Source: Sinorhizobium sojae CCBAU 05684 (GTDB taxonomy: Bacteria > Pseudomonadota > Alphaproteobacteria > Rhizobiales > Rhizobiaceae). Taken from it: DNA of 64,000 nt. How positions within the stretch are numbered: the stretch's first letter is position 1; the number at the start of each line of letters is the position of its first letter. Below are positions 37,613 through 46,690 of this stretch, piece by piece. The translations under genes and the position numbers were made by a program. The notes under the pieces are model-generated. The model worked only from the letters and a program-made list of their open reading frames with translations. It made no database searches and was not told the origin of the DNA. The DNA lies in contig NZ_CP023067.1 in the NCBI RefSeq assembly GCF_002288525.1, forward strand, positions 1,240,001-1,304,000. The letters run 5' to 3'.

Positions 37613-38782
37613 CTATCGTCCCGGAGCGCCGTAGCCGTAAAGCCAGTCGAGATCGGCGGCGAGCGCTTCAGGGCTCCGTAGCGCCAGAACCGCGTTGCGC
37701 ACTACCTGGATCGGTCCGCGGGCGTGGTAGGCAAAGCGGTTGAAGGCGCCCCTCTTGCGGACGCGGTCGATGCGCGGTCTGCGGGCGGCCTCGTACCGGC
37801 GGAGCGCGGAGGCAATGTCCTCGCATCGCGTGAGGCAACGGGCGAGTTCGTGGGCGTCCTCGATTGCCATCGCCGCACCCTGGGCGGCGAAGGGCGTCAT
37901 GGCATGTGCGGCGTCACCGATGAGAACGATATCACGCCCGTTCTGCCACGCGCCTTCATCGACCGTGCAAAGGGGCCAGTAAGTCGCTGAGGCGGCATTG
38001 TCGAGCATCGAGCGCAGGCGGGCATTCCAGTGCCGAAATGAAGCGGTGAGTTCCCGTCGCCGTCCTTCGGAGTTCTGGCCGACCCATGTGTCGTTAGCGG
38101 GACTGCCACCGATGATCGCGATCAGGTTGAAGCTGTCCGTCTCCCTGATCGGGTAGGCGACGAGGTGGGCGTTCGGTCCAAGAAAGGCGGTGACGCGATC
38201 GTCGGAGAGGACGTTCGCCGTCCGAGCGCGGGGCACCATCAGTCGCCAGGCGACATTGCCGGAAAAGCGCACCGTACCCGCTCCAGGGAGGACGGCTCTG
38301 ACCTGCGACCGGATGCCGTCGGCGCCGACGACGACCTGTGGCCGCCGGCCTGTTTCCGCCATGACCGCCGGGCCGGGATCGCGTTCGATCCGATGTCCGA
38401 GATGCAGCCTGCAGCGCGGCTCCAACTGCACGGCCCTGAGCAGGATCCGCTGAAGACTGGCGCGGTGGAGCACGCCGTAGGGCGCCGCCCAGCGGCTGCG
38501 GGCGTCGGCGCCCGCCGGCACGCGTGCAAGGGTCCGCAGCGACCGCCCGTCGGCAAGGATAATCGAATCCGGTTCGCTCCATACCTCCTGAAGGGCTTCG
38601 AGCAGCCCGAGTTCGATAAGGATCCGCGATGCATTCGGCGAGAGCTGGAGCCCGGCGCCGACCTCCTCGAGCGCTTCGGCCTGTTCGAAAATCTCCGAGT
38701 CGAGGCCTTGGCGCGCAAGGCAGAGCGCCATCGTAAGGCCGGCAATGCCGGCGCCGACGATTGCGATCGGAGCCTTTTGCAT
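37613..38782 (-). CDS. FAD-dependent aromatic-ring monooxygenase (salicylate hydroxylase-like)
   Basis: 389 aa group A flavoprotein monooxygenase. FAD motif AIVGAGIAGLTMALCLARQG, DG motif VVGADGIRSQVR and GD motif LIGDAAHAMTPFAAQGAAMA are all intact. The ATG at 38782 was chosen; the next upstream in-frame codon is a TTG at 38803 directly adjoining the zf-CHCC stop. It is 21 bp after that gene, so they are likely co-transcribed. The substrate is unknown; it may be salicylate-like or a quinone precursor. Confidence 0.85.
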   Translation of the reverse strand: MQKAPIAIVGAGIAGLTMALCLARQGLDSEIFEQAEALEEVGAGLQLSPNASRILIELGLLEALQEVWSEPDSIILADGRSLRTLARVPAGADARSRWAAPYGVLHRASLQRILLRAVQLEPRCRLHLGHRIERDPGPAVMAETGRRPQVVVGADGIRSQVRAVLPGAGTVRFSGNVAWRLMVPRARTANVLSDDRVTAFLGPNAHLVAYPIRETDSFNLIAIIGGSPANDTWVGQNSEGRRRELTASFRHWNARLRSMLDNAASATYWPLCTVDEGAWQNGRDIVLIGDAAHAMTPFAAQGAAMAIEDAHELARCLTRCEDIASALRRYEAARRPRIDRVRKRGAFNRFAYHARGPIQVVRNAVLALRSPEALAADLDWLYGYGAPGR

Positions 38783-38803
38783 CGGCGCCTCGCCGACTGG
38801 CAA

Positions 38804-39049
38804 TCAGGCAGCTTTGTTTTCGAAGAGACAGCCCGGCGGGATCGTTTCCGTCGCCGTCAACGACGGATTATAGCGGTAGAGCGTGGAGCAATAAGAGCAG
38901 ACCTTTTCGTTGTCATCGCCCATGTCGATGAAGATATGCGGGTGATCGAAGGGAATGGATGCGCCCGTGCACATGAACTCCTTCACGCCGATCTCGATTA
39001 CCCGGTGCCCGCCGTCATTCTGGAAATGGGGGATGCTGTGGCCGGCCAT
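38804..39049 (-). CDS. Zinc-finger (zf-CHCC, NDUFS6-like) domain protein
   Basis: 81 aa. Residues 1-81 include FMCTGASIPFDHPHIFIDMG and VCSYCSTLYRY, giving the Cys...His...CxxC ligand set of the zf-CHCC family, related to the 13-kDa NDUFS6 subunit of complex I. Start codon at 39049 is preferred over a GTG 54 bp upstream because it begins the conserved region. Complex I association is inference; no nuo genes are in the window. Confidence 0.82.
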   Translation of the reverse strand: MAGHSIPHFQNDGGHRVIEIGVKEFMCTGASIPFDHPHIFIDMGDDNEKVCSYCSTLYRYNPSLTATETIPPGCLFENKAA

Positions 39050-39231
39050 GTCTTGAGACTCCGATGTATGCAAATCTTGGGGTGTCGATTTGGCCGGCAC
39101 CATAATGAGCTTTGCTGCAAATGTGTAGCAGCAAACATGACGCGCCTGTGGTTTTGGGGGGTGAAGGGGTTTTCCGCCAAGTGGTTACCGCCTAGTTTTC
39201 GGCCGAACACAACAATTCGCCAGGAACAGAG

Positions 39232-40017
39232 ATGGATCTGAATCCGCCGCAATTTTCCCGCTTCGCGCATGACGGGCTGGAGATCGCTTTTTTCGATGAG
39301 GGCGACCCTTCAGGGGATCCGGTCCTGCTCATCCATGGCTTCGGCTCGAGCGCCAATGTCAATTGGGTCTTTCCGGGCTGGGTGAAGACATTGGGCGAAG
39401 CGGGTTACCGGGTGATCGCGTTCGACAATCGCGGCCACGGCGCCAGCAGCAAGCCCTACGATCCTTCGCTTTATCATCCGCCGCAGATGGCGGGCGATGC
39501 GGTCGCACTTCTAAGCCATCTCGGCATCGGCGAGGCGCATGTCATGGGCTACTCCATGGGCGCGCGCATCTCCGCCTTCCTCGCCTTGGGGCATCCGCAC
39601 CGCGTCCGTTCGCTCGTTTTCGGTGGCCTCGGGATCGGCATGGTAGCGGGCGTCGGAGACTGGGATCCGATCGCCGGCGCGCTTCTCGCGCCATCGCTCG
39701 AGGACGTGACGAATGAACGCGGCCGCATGTTCCGCGCCTTTGCCGATCAGACGAAAAGCGATCGCCAGGCACTTGCCGCCTGCATTTCCACCTCGCGCGA
39801 TCTGCTATCGGTGGAGGATGTCGGGCGTATCGACGTGCCGGTGCTGATCGGCGTCGGGACCAAGGACGATATTGCCGGATCGGCCCAGGAACTTGCCGCA
39901 CTGATTCCGCATGCCAAGGCGCTGGACATCCCGGGTCGCGACCATATGCTTGCGGTGGGCGACCGGGTGTTCAAGAAGGCGGTTCTCGAGTTCCTCGCAG
40001 AGGTCGGCCGGTCTTAG
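39232..40017 (+). CDS. Alpha/beta-fold hydrolase
   Basis: 261 aa. Oxyanion region LLIHGFGSSANVNW, nucleophile elbow GYSMGARI (Ser about 106), acid in GVGTKDDIAGS and catalytic His in IPGRDHMLAVG. FDNRGHGASSKP is typical of the haloperoxidase/esterase subgroup. No signal peptide is seen. It is divergent from the zf-CHCC/monooxygenase pair with a 182-bp gap. The substrate cannot be called. Confidence 0.87.
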   Translation: MDLNPPQFSRFAHDGLEIAFFDEGDPSGDPVLLIHGFGSSANVNWVFPGWVKTLGEAGYRVIAFDNRGHGASSKPYDPSLYHPPQMAGDAVALLSHLGIGEAHVMGYSMGARISAFLALGHPHRVRSLVFGGLGIGMVAGVGDWDPIAGALLAPSLEDVTNERGRMFRAFADQTKSDRQALAACISTSRDLLSVEDVGRIDVPVLIGVGTKDDIAGSAQELAALIPHAKALDIPGRDHMLAVGDRVFKKAVLEFLAEVGRS

Positions 40018-40151
40018 AGCCTTTCCTGCTTAGGAAAACAATTCTGTTGGCTCAAGCGGAGCGGAATGTTTGCGCGGCTGGGGCGCGGCGTAGCCAAAGC
40101 ACACGGCCAAGCCACAGCCGGGCAAACAGGCCGCCCGCTTCAGCCAACCCG

Positions 40152-40229
40152 TAGGGCCGGGCCTGTTTCCACCAGGCAAGGCCCTAGGGCGCCGAGGTCT
40201 TCCACCGATGGGCCGAAAGGCCCATTTAT
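40152..40229. other. Hairpins in the hydrolase-cysE spacer
   Basis: The 277-bp spacer holds an imperfect hairpin at 40152-40186 (TAGGGCC...GGCCCTA with an inner GCCTG/CAGGC) and a perfect one at 40208-40225 (ATGGGCC-GAAA-GGCCCAT) followed by TTTAT. The second may terminate the hydrolase transcript on the plus strand. Confidence 0.5.
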
Positions 40230-40294
40230 GTCGGCGGGGAATTGCCCTATATATGGCCCTTGGCGGTACAATCTGATCGGGAAGGAGCGCGGCC

Positions 40295-41122
40295 ATGGTC
40301 GCAAAGACCGAACTTCGTCATGCGGAATCGCTCAAGGCGGTCGACCCCATCTGGGATAGTCTGCGCGAAGAGGCGCGGGTGGCTGCAGAGCGCGACCCGA
40401 TGCTCGCCGCCTTCCTGTATTCGACCGTCGTCAATCAGCATTCGCTGGAAGAAAGCGTAATCTACCGCATTTGCGAGCGGCTGGATCATCCGGACCTCCA
40501 GGCAAACCTGCTGCATCAGACCTTTTCGGAGATGCTCGATGATTGGCCGGAATGGGGCACGATCCTGCGCGTCGATATCCAGGCCGTCTATGATCGCGAC
40601 CCGGCCTGCACGCGCTTTCTCGAGCCTGTTCTCTATTTCAAGGGTTTCCATGCCCTCCAGACGCATCGTCTCGCGCATTGGCTCTGGAATCGGGGGCGGA
40701 AGGATTTCGCTCTCTATCTACAGAGCCGCTCCTCGAGCGTGTTCCAGACGGATATCAATCCGGCCGCTCGCATCGGCCGTGGCATTTTCCTCGATCATGC
40801 GACGGGCCTTGTGGTCGGCGAAACGGCCGTCATCGGCGACAACGTCTCGATCCTGCACGGCGTGACGCTTGGCGGTACCGGAAAGGAAGGCAGCGACCGC
40901 CATCCGAAGATCGGCGACGGCGTGCTGATCGGCGCCGGCGCGAAGATTCTCGGCAATATCCACATCGGCCATTGCTCGCGGGTAGCCGCGGGTTCGGTGG
41001 TGCTGAAGCCGGTGCCGCCGAAGACGACGGTTGCAGGCGTTCCGGCAAGGGTGGTCGGCGAGGCCGGATGCTCAGAACCGTCGCGCCAGATGGACCAGCT
41101 CCTCTCGAGCTTCGACATCTGA
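40295..41122 (+). CDS. cysE: Serine O-acetyltransferase
   Basis: 275 aa. An N-terminal helical SATase domain (about 20-150, DPIWDSLREEARVAAERDPM) and a C-terminal left-handed beta-helix with hexapeptide repeats (GIFLDHATGLVVGETAVIGDN, split) and the acetyl-CoA region HPKIGDGVLIGAGAKILGN. It makes O-acetylserine, the acceptor of sulfide in cysteine synthesis. The start is supported by GAAGGAG 8 bp upstream. Confidence 0.96.
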   Translation: MVAKTELRHAESLKAVDPIWDSLREEARVAAERDPMLAAFLYSTVVNQHSLEESVIYRICERLDHPDLQANLLHQTFSEMLDDWPEWGTILRVDIQAVYDRDPACTRFLEPVLYFKGFHALQTHRLAHWLWNRGRKDFALYLQSRSSSVFQTDINPAARIGRGIFLDHATGLVVGETAVIGDNVSILHGVTLGGTGKEGSDRHPKIGDGVLIGAGAKILGNIHIGHCSRVAAGSVVLKPVPPKTTVAGVPARVVGEAGCSEPSRQMDQLLSSFDI

Positions 41123-41302
41123 GAGATGTGGGCGCTAAGGCGCGTCCCGTTTTCCCGGGGCGCCCGTTGCATTAGGATGCCCTCCTGTTCAAGGGTTGTG
41201 TGAGAATCTGAGAGTCGACGAGCGGCAGGCGCCGGAGTGGGTTTACACCCGCCGCCGTCGCATGCGAGAAGGCCCCAAATCAACCGGCTACGGAGAGTCA
41301 AT

Positions 41303-41506
41303 TTGAAGCCCGAAGAGATCCGCAAGCTTGAGGCCTATTTCAAGCGCACATTCAATCAGTCGATGGTGGTCAAAGCTCGCCCGAAGAAAGACGAATCCGC
41401 TGAAGTCTATCTCGGCGACGAATTTCTCGGCGTCGTTTTCCGGGATGAGGAAGACGGCGAGCTTTCCTACAATTTCTCGATGGCGATTCTGGACATCGAT
41501 CTGTAA
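41303..41506 (+). CDS. DUF3126-family small protein
   Basis: 67 aa. The TTG at 41303, preceded by CGGAGAG at 7 bp, starts exactly at the domain KPEEIRKLEAYFKRTF. The frame extends 5' to 41237 but that part looks non-conserved. The body (VYLGDEFLGVVFRDEEDGE) and DLDL-like end match DUF3126, restricted to alphaproteobacteria. The function is unknown. A weak hairpin ACCCG/CGGGT followed by TTTCTT lies at 41579-41604. Confidence 0.85.
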   Translation: MKPEEIRKLEAYFKRTFNQSMVVKARPKKDESAEVYLGDEFLGVVFRDEEDGELSYNFSMAILDIDL

Positions 41507-41691
41507 GAGCGGACCGGTTTTTCCGCCCGCATGCCGCATGGTGACCCACGCGCCGCAAAAATTCCGATTTTCTCTGATACCCGGTTGCGAACTCGGGTTT
41601 TCTTCATAAATCGTACTTTTGTGTCGCCAGCGCAGAGATATACTGCAAGGGGCGGCTCTTTCATCAAGCTGTTGCAGGATTTACGTACTGT

Positions 41692-41737
41692 TGCGATGCA
41701 CAACATAACTTGACTTTTTGTGCATTGCACCTAGACT
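41692..41737 (+). promoter_or_regulatory. Phasin promoter with two TGC-N3-GCA sites (candidate PhaR/AniA operator)
   Basis: CTTGAC (41709-41714) and TAGACT (41732-41737) are spaced by 17 bp. TGCGATGCACAA begins at 41692 just upstream of the -35, and TGCATTGCACC begins at 41721 inside the spacer. Both have the TGC-N3-GCA core described for the PHB-responsive repressor PhaR/AniA. Position over the promoter suits repression relieved when PHB accumulates. Confidence 0.6.
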
Positions 41738-41776
41738 TGTACCGCTACTCTGCCCCACGCAAAAAGGAGACGCCCC

Positions 41777-42130
41777 ATGTTTAACTTCGATGACGCGAAT
41801 AAAAAAAGCAAGGAAGCGATGGATGTGGCTGTCAAGAGCTACTCCGCCCTGACCAGGGGCTTCCAGGCCATTGCGACCGAAACCGCGGACTATTCGAAGA
41901 AGTCCTTTGAGGAGGGTATCGCCCATCTCGAAAAGCTCTCCAATGCCAAGAGCATCGAGGCAGCTTTCGAACTTCAGACGAACTACCTGAAGGCGAGCTA
42001 CGAAGGGTTCGTCACGGAAGCGACGAAGATCGGCGAAATGTATGCCGACCTCGCCAAGGATGCCTACAAGCCCTATGAGGCACCGGTTGCCAAGGCGGCC
42101 GCGCAGGTCAAGTCTGCCGCAGCCGCCTGA
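41777..42130 (+). CDS. Phasin family protein (PHB granule-associated)
   Basis: 117 aa, helical, no Cys, amphipathic: MFNFDDANKKSKEAMDVAVK, with repeated coiled-coil-like segments and an Ala/Lys-rich tail (AKAAAQVKSAAAA). This is the typical small rhizobial phasin. It coats polyhydroxybutyrate granules. Its Shine-Dalgarno is AAAGGAGA, 6 bp upstream. The upstream promoter has putative PhaR sites and a terminator-like hairpin follows. Confidence 0.9.
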   Translation: MFNFDDANKKSKEAMDVAVKSYSALTRGFQAIATETADYSKKSFEEGIAHLEKLSNAKSIEAAFELQTNYLKASYEGFVTEATKIGEMYADLAKDAYKPYEAPVAKAAAQVKSAAAA

Positions 42131-42157
42131 CGACGAGGGCGATCGCCAACTTTGAAA

Positions 42158-42188
42158 AAGGCCGGTCGCGGGTGTCGCGGCCGGCCTT
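42158..42188 (+). terminator. Terminator hairpin after the phasin gene
   Basis: A 13-bp stem AAGGCCGGTCGCG/CGCGGCCGGCCTT (one G-T wobble) with a GGTGT loop; A-rich before and TTTCC after, so it may work in either direction. It starts 28 bp after the phasin stop. Confidence 0.75.
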
Positions 42189-42408
42189 TCCGCGTATTGG
42201 CGGCGCAGGCACGCCCGGGGAGCTTTCTCGGCTCCGGACGGGTGTGGTGCTCGCTGGTGGCAGAATTTGCATCAATCTTGTGCTTCGCCATGCGAATATG
42301 ATTGCAGTGCGTCTGTTCGGCCTTAAAATCCAAGAATGAACCATTAAATAAAGGCAATCAGGCCGTAGCCATGTCCATGGATTGCGGCTCTCGAGGGAAT
42401 GAAACAGA

Positions 42409-42762
42409 ATGATCGCCATGCCGGTCCGGATGCAGCAGGGAAGCGAAGGAGACGGAGGCGGCCCCAATCGCGGCACTTCCGTAATCACGCGCACCAAGCC
42501 GAAGACCAAGAAGCCGAGTTTGTACCGCGTCTTGCTTCTGAATGACGATTACACGCCGATGGAGTTCGTCGTTCACATTCTGGAGCGCTTCTTTCAAAAG
42601 GACAGGGAAGAGGCAACCCGTATCATGCTTCATGTCCATAATCATGGCGTTGGAGAGTGCGGCGTCTTCACCTACGAGGTTGCCGAAACCAAAGTGGCGC
42701 AGGTGATGGATTTCGCCAGGCAGCATCAGCATCCGTTGCAATGCGTCATGGAAAAGAAATGA
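42409..42762 (+). CDS. clpS: ATP-dependent Clp protease adaptor ClpS
   Basis: 117 aa. A flexible N-terminal tail (1-35, [10 protein letters not shown]) precedes the core with [16 protein letters not shown] and the [12 protein letters not shown] His motif for N-degron recognition. It delivers N-end-rule substrates to ClpA, encoded 9 bp downstream. An internal ATG at 42418 is also possible. Confidence 0.95.
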   Translation: MIAMPVRMQQGSEGDGGGPNRGTSVITRTKPKTKKPSLYRVLLLNDDYTPMEFVVHILERFFQKDREEATRIMLHVHNHGVGECGVFTYEVAETKVAQVMDFARQHQHPLQCVMEKK

Positions 42763-42771
42763 GGATTCAAC

Positions 42772-45267
42772 GTGCCAACATTTTCGCCCAGCCTTGAAAA
42801 GGCGCTGCATCAGGCACTGACTTTTGCCAACGAGCGCCATCACGAATATGCGACGCTCGAGCACCTGCTGCTGGCATTGATCGACGATCCCGACGCTGCA
42901 GCCGTCATGGGCGCATGCAACGTGAACCTCGATACGCTTCGCAAGACCGTGACCGACTATGTCGACAACGAACTGTCGAACCTGGTCACCGGCTATGACG
43001 AGGATTCGAAGCCGACTGCAGGCTTTCAGCGCGTGATCCAGCGCGCCGTGATCCATGTGCAGTCCTCCGGCCGCGAGGAGGTGACGGGTGCCAATGTGCT
43101 CGTCGCGATCTTCGCCGAGCGCGAGAGCCATGCCGCCTATTTCCTGCAGGAGCAGGAGATGACGCGCTACGATGCGGTCAACTTCATCTCGCACGGCATC
43201 GGCAAGCGGCCGGGCAGTTCCGAGTCGCGGCCGGTGCGCGGTGCCGAGGATCAGGAATCCGAACAGAAGGCTTCCCGCGAAAGTGAGGAAGCCACGCCGA
43301 AAAAGCAGCAGGATGCACTCACCGCCTACTGCGTCAACCTCAATGAAAAGGCGAAATCCGGCAAGATCGACCCGCTGATCGGCCGCCAGGCCGAGGTCAA
43401 CCGTACGATTCAAGTGCTTTGCCGCAGGTCTAAGAACAACCCGCTTTATGTCGGCGATCCCGGCGTGGGCAAGACGGCGATCGCCGAGGGGCTTGCCAAG
43501 CGAATCGTCGAGAAGCAGGTGCCGGAGGCGCTCCAGGACGCAACGATCTTTGCGCTAGACATGGGCACCCTCCTTGCCGGGACGCGGTACCGCGGCGACT
43601 TCGAAGAGCGACTGAAGCAGGTCGTCAAGGAGCTCGAGGAGTTTCCCGGAGCCGTGCTTTTCATCGACGAGATACATACGGTGATCGGCGCGGGCGCAAC
43701 CTCAGGCGGTGCGATGGATGCATCGAACCTCCTGAAGCCGGCGCTCTCCTCCGGTTCGATTCGCTGCATCGGTTCGACGACCTACAAGGAGTATCGCCAG
43801 TTCTTCGAGAAGGATCGGGCGCTCGTGCGTCGTTTCCAGAAGATCGACGTCAACGAGCCGACGATTGCCGACGCGATCGAGATCATGAAGGGACTGAAGC
43901 CCTATTTCGAGGGCTATCACAACCTCAAATACACGAACGATGCGATCCGGGCGGCCGTCGAGCTTTCCGCCCGCTACATCAACGACCGCAAACTGCCGGA
44001 CAAGGCGATCGACGTGATCGACGAATCGGGCGCAGCCCAGATGCTGCTTCCCCTGAGCAAGCGCCGCAAGCTGATCACCGAAAGGGAGATCGAGGCGACG
44101 ATCGCCACGATGGCGCGCATTCCACCCAAGACGGTGTCCAAGGACGACGAGGCGGTGCTTGCCAATCTCGAGAAGGAGCTTCGGTCGGTCGTCTATGGCC
44201 AGGATCTGGCGATCGAGGCGCTTTCCTCGTCAATCAAGCTCGCACGCGCGGGCCTGCGGGAGCCGAATAAGCCGATTGGCTGCTACGTCTTCTCCGGCCC
44301 GACCGGCGTCGGTAAGACCGAAGTGGCCAAGCAACTGGCCGTGTCGCTCGGGGTCGAACTGCTCCGCTTCGATATGTCGGAATACATGGAGCGACACACC
44401 GTTTCCCGACTGCTCGGCGCTCCTCCGGGCTATGTGGGCTTCGACCAGGGCGGGCTCCTGACCGATGGCGTCGACCAGCATCCGCACTGCGTGCTGCTGC
44501 TCGACGAGATCGAGAAAGCGCATCCGGACCTCTTCAACATTCTGCTGCAGGTCATGGATCACGGTTCGCTGACCGACCACAACGGCAAGCGGATCGACTT
44601 CCGCAACGTCATCCTGATCATGACAACGAATGCGGGCGCGTCCGATATGGCCAAGCCGGCCATCGGCTTCGGATCGACCACACGGACGGGTGAGGATATC
44701 GAGGCACTGAACCGCTTGTTCACGCCGGAGTTCCGCAACCGTCTGGACGCGGTGATTCCGTTCAACTCGCTGCCGACGCCCGTCATCCACCAGGTCGTGC
44801 AGAAGTTCGTCATGCAGCTCGAGACCCAGCTCGCCGAACGTAACGTCACCTTCGACCTCGCGCCCGATGCGGTCGCCTGGCTGGCGGAGAAGGGATATGA
44901 CGAGAAGATGGGCGCCCGGCCGCTGGCGCGCGTCATCCAGGAGAATATCAAGAAGCCGCTGGCGGACGAGATCCTTTTCGGCAAGCTCAAGAAAGGCGGC
45001 GTCGTCAAGGTGACGATCGGCACGAAGGAGGACGGCAGCAGGGGGCTGGTCCTCGACGCGGTGCCGGAGACGGCTCCGATCAAGCCGAAGGCGGAGGTGT
45101 CGCGCCCGGCAAAGAGCGCCAAGCCGAAGAAGACGGAAGAAAAGGAAACCGTCCCCGCCGAGGCGAGCCCGAAGGCGAAACCGAAGAAATCAGCGTCAAA
45201 GTCCGGCTCCTCGGATGCGGCTCCGTTGAAGGGACGGACGGTTCCGAAGGTTCCGCGCAAGAAGTGA
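42772..45267 (+). CDS. clpA: ATP-dependent Clp protease ATP-binding subunit ClpA
   Basis: 831 aa AAA+ unfoldase; GTG start. N-terminal Clp_N repeats (1-145), D1 ATPase with Walker A GDPGVGKT (about 228) and D2 ATPase with Walker A GPTGVGKTE (about 509); the IGL-like loop region and a Lys/Pro/Ala-rich tail (about 765-831, KPKKTEEKET) extend beyond the usual end. It couples with ClpP, which is not in the window. The low-complexity tail is long for the family. Confidence 0.96.
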   Translation: MPTFSPSLEKALHQALTFANERHHEYATLEHLLLALIDDPDAAAVMGACNVNLDTLRKTVTDYVDNELSNLVTGYDEDSKPTAGFQRVIQRAVIHVQSSGREEVTGANVLVAIFAERESHAAYFLQEQEMTRYDAVNFISHGIGKRPGSSESRPVRGAEDQESEQKASRESEEATPKKQQDALTAYCVNLNEKAKSGKIDPLIGRQAEVNRTIQVLCRRSKNNPLYVGDPGVGKTAIAEGLAKRIVEKQVPEALQDATIFALDMGTLLAGTRYRGDFEERLKQVVKELEEFPGAVLFIDEIHTVIGAGATSGGAMDASNLLKPALSSGSIRCIGSTTYKEYRQFFEKDRALVRRFQKIDVNEPTIADAIEIMKGLKPYFEGYHNLKYTNDAIRAAVELSARYINDRKLPDKAIDVIDESGAAQMLLPLSKRRKLITEREIEATIATMARIPPKTVSKDDEAVLANLEKELRSVVYGQDLAIEALSSSIKLARAGLREPNKPIGCYVFSGPTGVGKTEVAKQLAVSLGVELLRFDMSEYMERHTVSRLLGAPPGYVGFDQGGLLTDGVDQHPHCVLLLDEIEKAHPDLFNILLQVMDHGSLTDHNGKRIDFRNVILIMTTNAGASDMAKPAIGFGSTTRTGEDIEALNRLFTPEFRNRLDAVIPFNSLPTPVIHQVVQKFVMQLETQLAERNVTFDLAPDAVAWLAEKGYDEKMGARPLARVIQENIKKPLADEILFGKLKKGGVVKVTIGTKEDGSRGLVLDAVPETAPIKPKAEVSRPAKSAKPKKTEEKETVPAEASPKAKPKKSASKSGSSDAAPLKGRTVPKVPRKK

Positions 45268-45605
45268 CGCGGTTGTAACTGCACAGAGGGTGCCGGGTGG
45301 CTTCATCCGGCACCGCTCAATGCGGGCACGTGAACCTATGCCTGTTCTGCCGGCACTATCCCCCGAGAGGGAGGACAGCATCGAGGTTTTCGCGAGTGTG
45401 CAAGCGCTGCGGAGTGTTGGAACGCGCGCTTGAGCGCTACCCTTCTTTGCGGTGAGATAACGCGGCCGACGATGAACCGGGTGCCCGCCTCTTCCCAACC
45501 TTCCCCTTGTGGGGGAGACACCCGGCAGGGCAGAAGGGGTGAAGACGCAGCACCGTAGCAGGTCCAATCGCAACCACACCAGACAGACGATCCGACGTGT
45601 TTTTC
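45268..45605. repeat. clpA-azlC spacer with a RIME-like palindromic repeat
   Basis: Just after clpA a hairpin GGTGCCGG/CCGGCACC (45289-45314) lacks a T-run and may be an imperfect terminator. At about 45495-45545 the sequence CTTCCCC-TTGTGGGGGAG plus ACCCGGCAGGGCAGAAGGGG looks like a rhizobial RIME-type mosaic repeat. No coding ORF was accepted here. Confidence 0.55.
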
Positions 45606-46343
45606 ATGGAAGATGTTGAAGACGAACGACCTTCCCTTGCCTGGTTTCTGAGGGGCGCTCGGGGGATTTTCAGCCTGCCGGCCGCCATCCTGATGCTGTC
45701 CTTCGTCGGCTTCTGCGCGCTCACGGTCCAGGCGGGCGTCCCGCCGGAGCAGGTGGTCTTCATGACCGGCATCGTCTGGGCCTTACCGGCCAAGGTCATC
45801 CTCGTAAGCTCGGTCCTCGGCGGTGCGAGTCTCGCGACGGCATTTCTGGCCGTTACTCTCTCCTCGATCCGACTGATGCCGATGGTTGCCGCGCTGGTAC
45901 CGGAATTGCGTGGTCCGAAGACGCCGACCTGGCTGCTTCTCGTTCTGTCGCACTTCGTCGCGATCACCGCCTGGGTCTTTGCCATGGAGCGGATTCATGA
46001 CGTGCCCAGACACCATCGCGTTACGTTCTTTGCAGGCTTCGGCATCACCCTGGTCGCGGCCAACATGGTCCTAGTCGGCGTCGTCTACAATCTCGTGGCC
46101 GAGTTTCCGCCGATCGTCGCCGGTTGCCTGTTCTTCCTGACCCCCGTTTATTTCCTCGCATCCATCTGGCATTCCGCACGTCACCCGGTCGTCTATGCCG
46201 CTCTTGCCGCCGGACTCGTGGCCGGGCCCTTGTTCTATTGGATCGCTCCTGAATTCGACATCCTGCTCGCCGGCGTCGGCGGGGGAACGGTCGCCTGGGC
46301 CGGCGAACGGTTGTGGCGGTCGCGGCGTGAGGCGAACACATGA
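45606..46343 (+). CDS. azlC: AzlC-family branched-chain amino acid exporter subunit
   Basis: 245 aa with about six transmembrane helices. The AzlC signature is seen in LSSIRLMPMVAALVPELR and the early LPAAILMLSFVGFCALTVQAG. The ATG at 45606 was preferred over an overlapping GTG at 45597. It overlaps azlD by ATGA. The pair forms a putative amino acid efflux system (leucine-type in B. subtilis); substrate not established. Confidence 0.85.
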   Translation: MEDVEDERPSLAWFLRGARGIFSLPAAILMLSFVGFCALTVQAGVPPEQVVFMTGIVWALPAKVILVSSVLGGASLATAFLAVTLSSIRLMPMVAALVPELRGPKTPTWLLLVLSHFVAITAWVFAMERIHDVPRHHRVTFFAGFGITLVAANMVLVGVVYNLVAEFPPIVAGCLFFLTPVYFLASIWHSARHPVVYAALAAGLVAGPLFYWIAPEFDILLAGVGGGTVAWAGERLWRSRREANT

Positions 46344-46684
46344 GCTGGCCGGAAGGGTGGTGGGCCTATGCCTTCATTGCGATTGCCGGCTGGCTCGCGA
46401 CGGATATCTGGCGGTGGCTGGGCGTGATTGCCGGCAAGCAGCTCCGGGACGATTCAGAGGCGTTGAATTGGGTGAGGGCGGTGGCAACCGCGCTGGTCGC
46501 GGCCGTCATCGCAAAGCTGATCCTCTATCCGACCGGGGTCCTCGCGCAGTCGCCGCTGTGGCTGCGGGCAGGTGCCGTCGTTCTCGGGGCGCTGGCCTTC
46601 TTTCTAGCCCGGCAGAAGCCTGTCGCCGGCATCGCTACGGCAATCGCCGTTCTTGCCGCCGGGCTTTGGTGGCTCGGTTTTTGA
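46340..46684 (+). CDS. azlD: AzlD-family small membrane subunit
   Basis: 114 aa, four hydrophobic helices (about 8-25, 43-62, 70-90, 93-112). It begins within the azlC stop (ATGA). The WLATDIWRWLGVIAG start and RAVATALVAAVIAKL are typical of the AzlD partner of AzlC transporters. No other domain is seen. Confidence 0.85.
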   Translation: MSWPEGWWAYAFIAIAGWLATDIWRWLGVIAGKQLRDDSEALNWVRAVATALVAAVIAKLILYPTGVLAQSPLWLRAGAVVLGALAFFLARQKPVAGIATAIAVLAAGLWWLGF

Positions 46685-46690
46685 GGGGGT

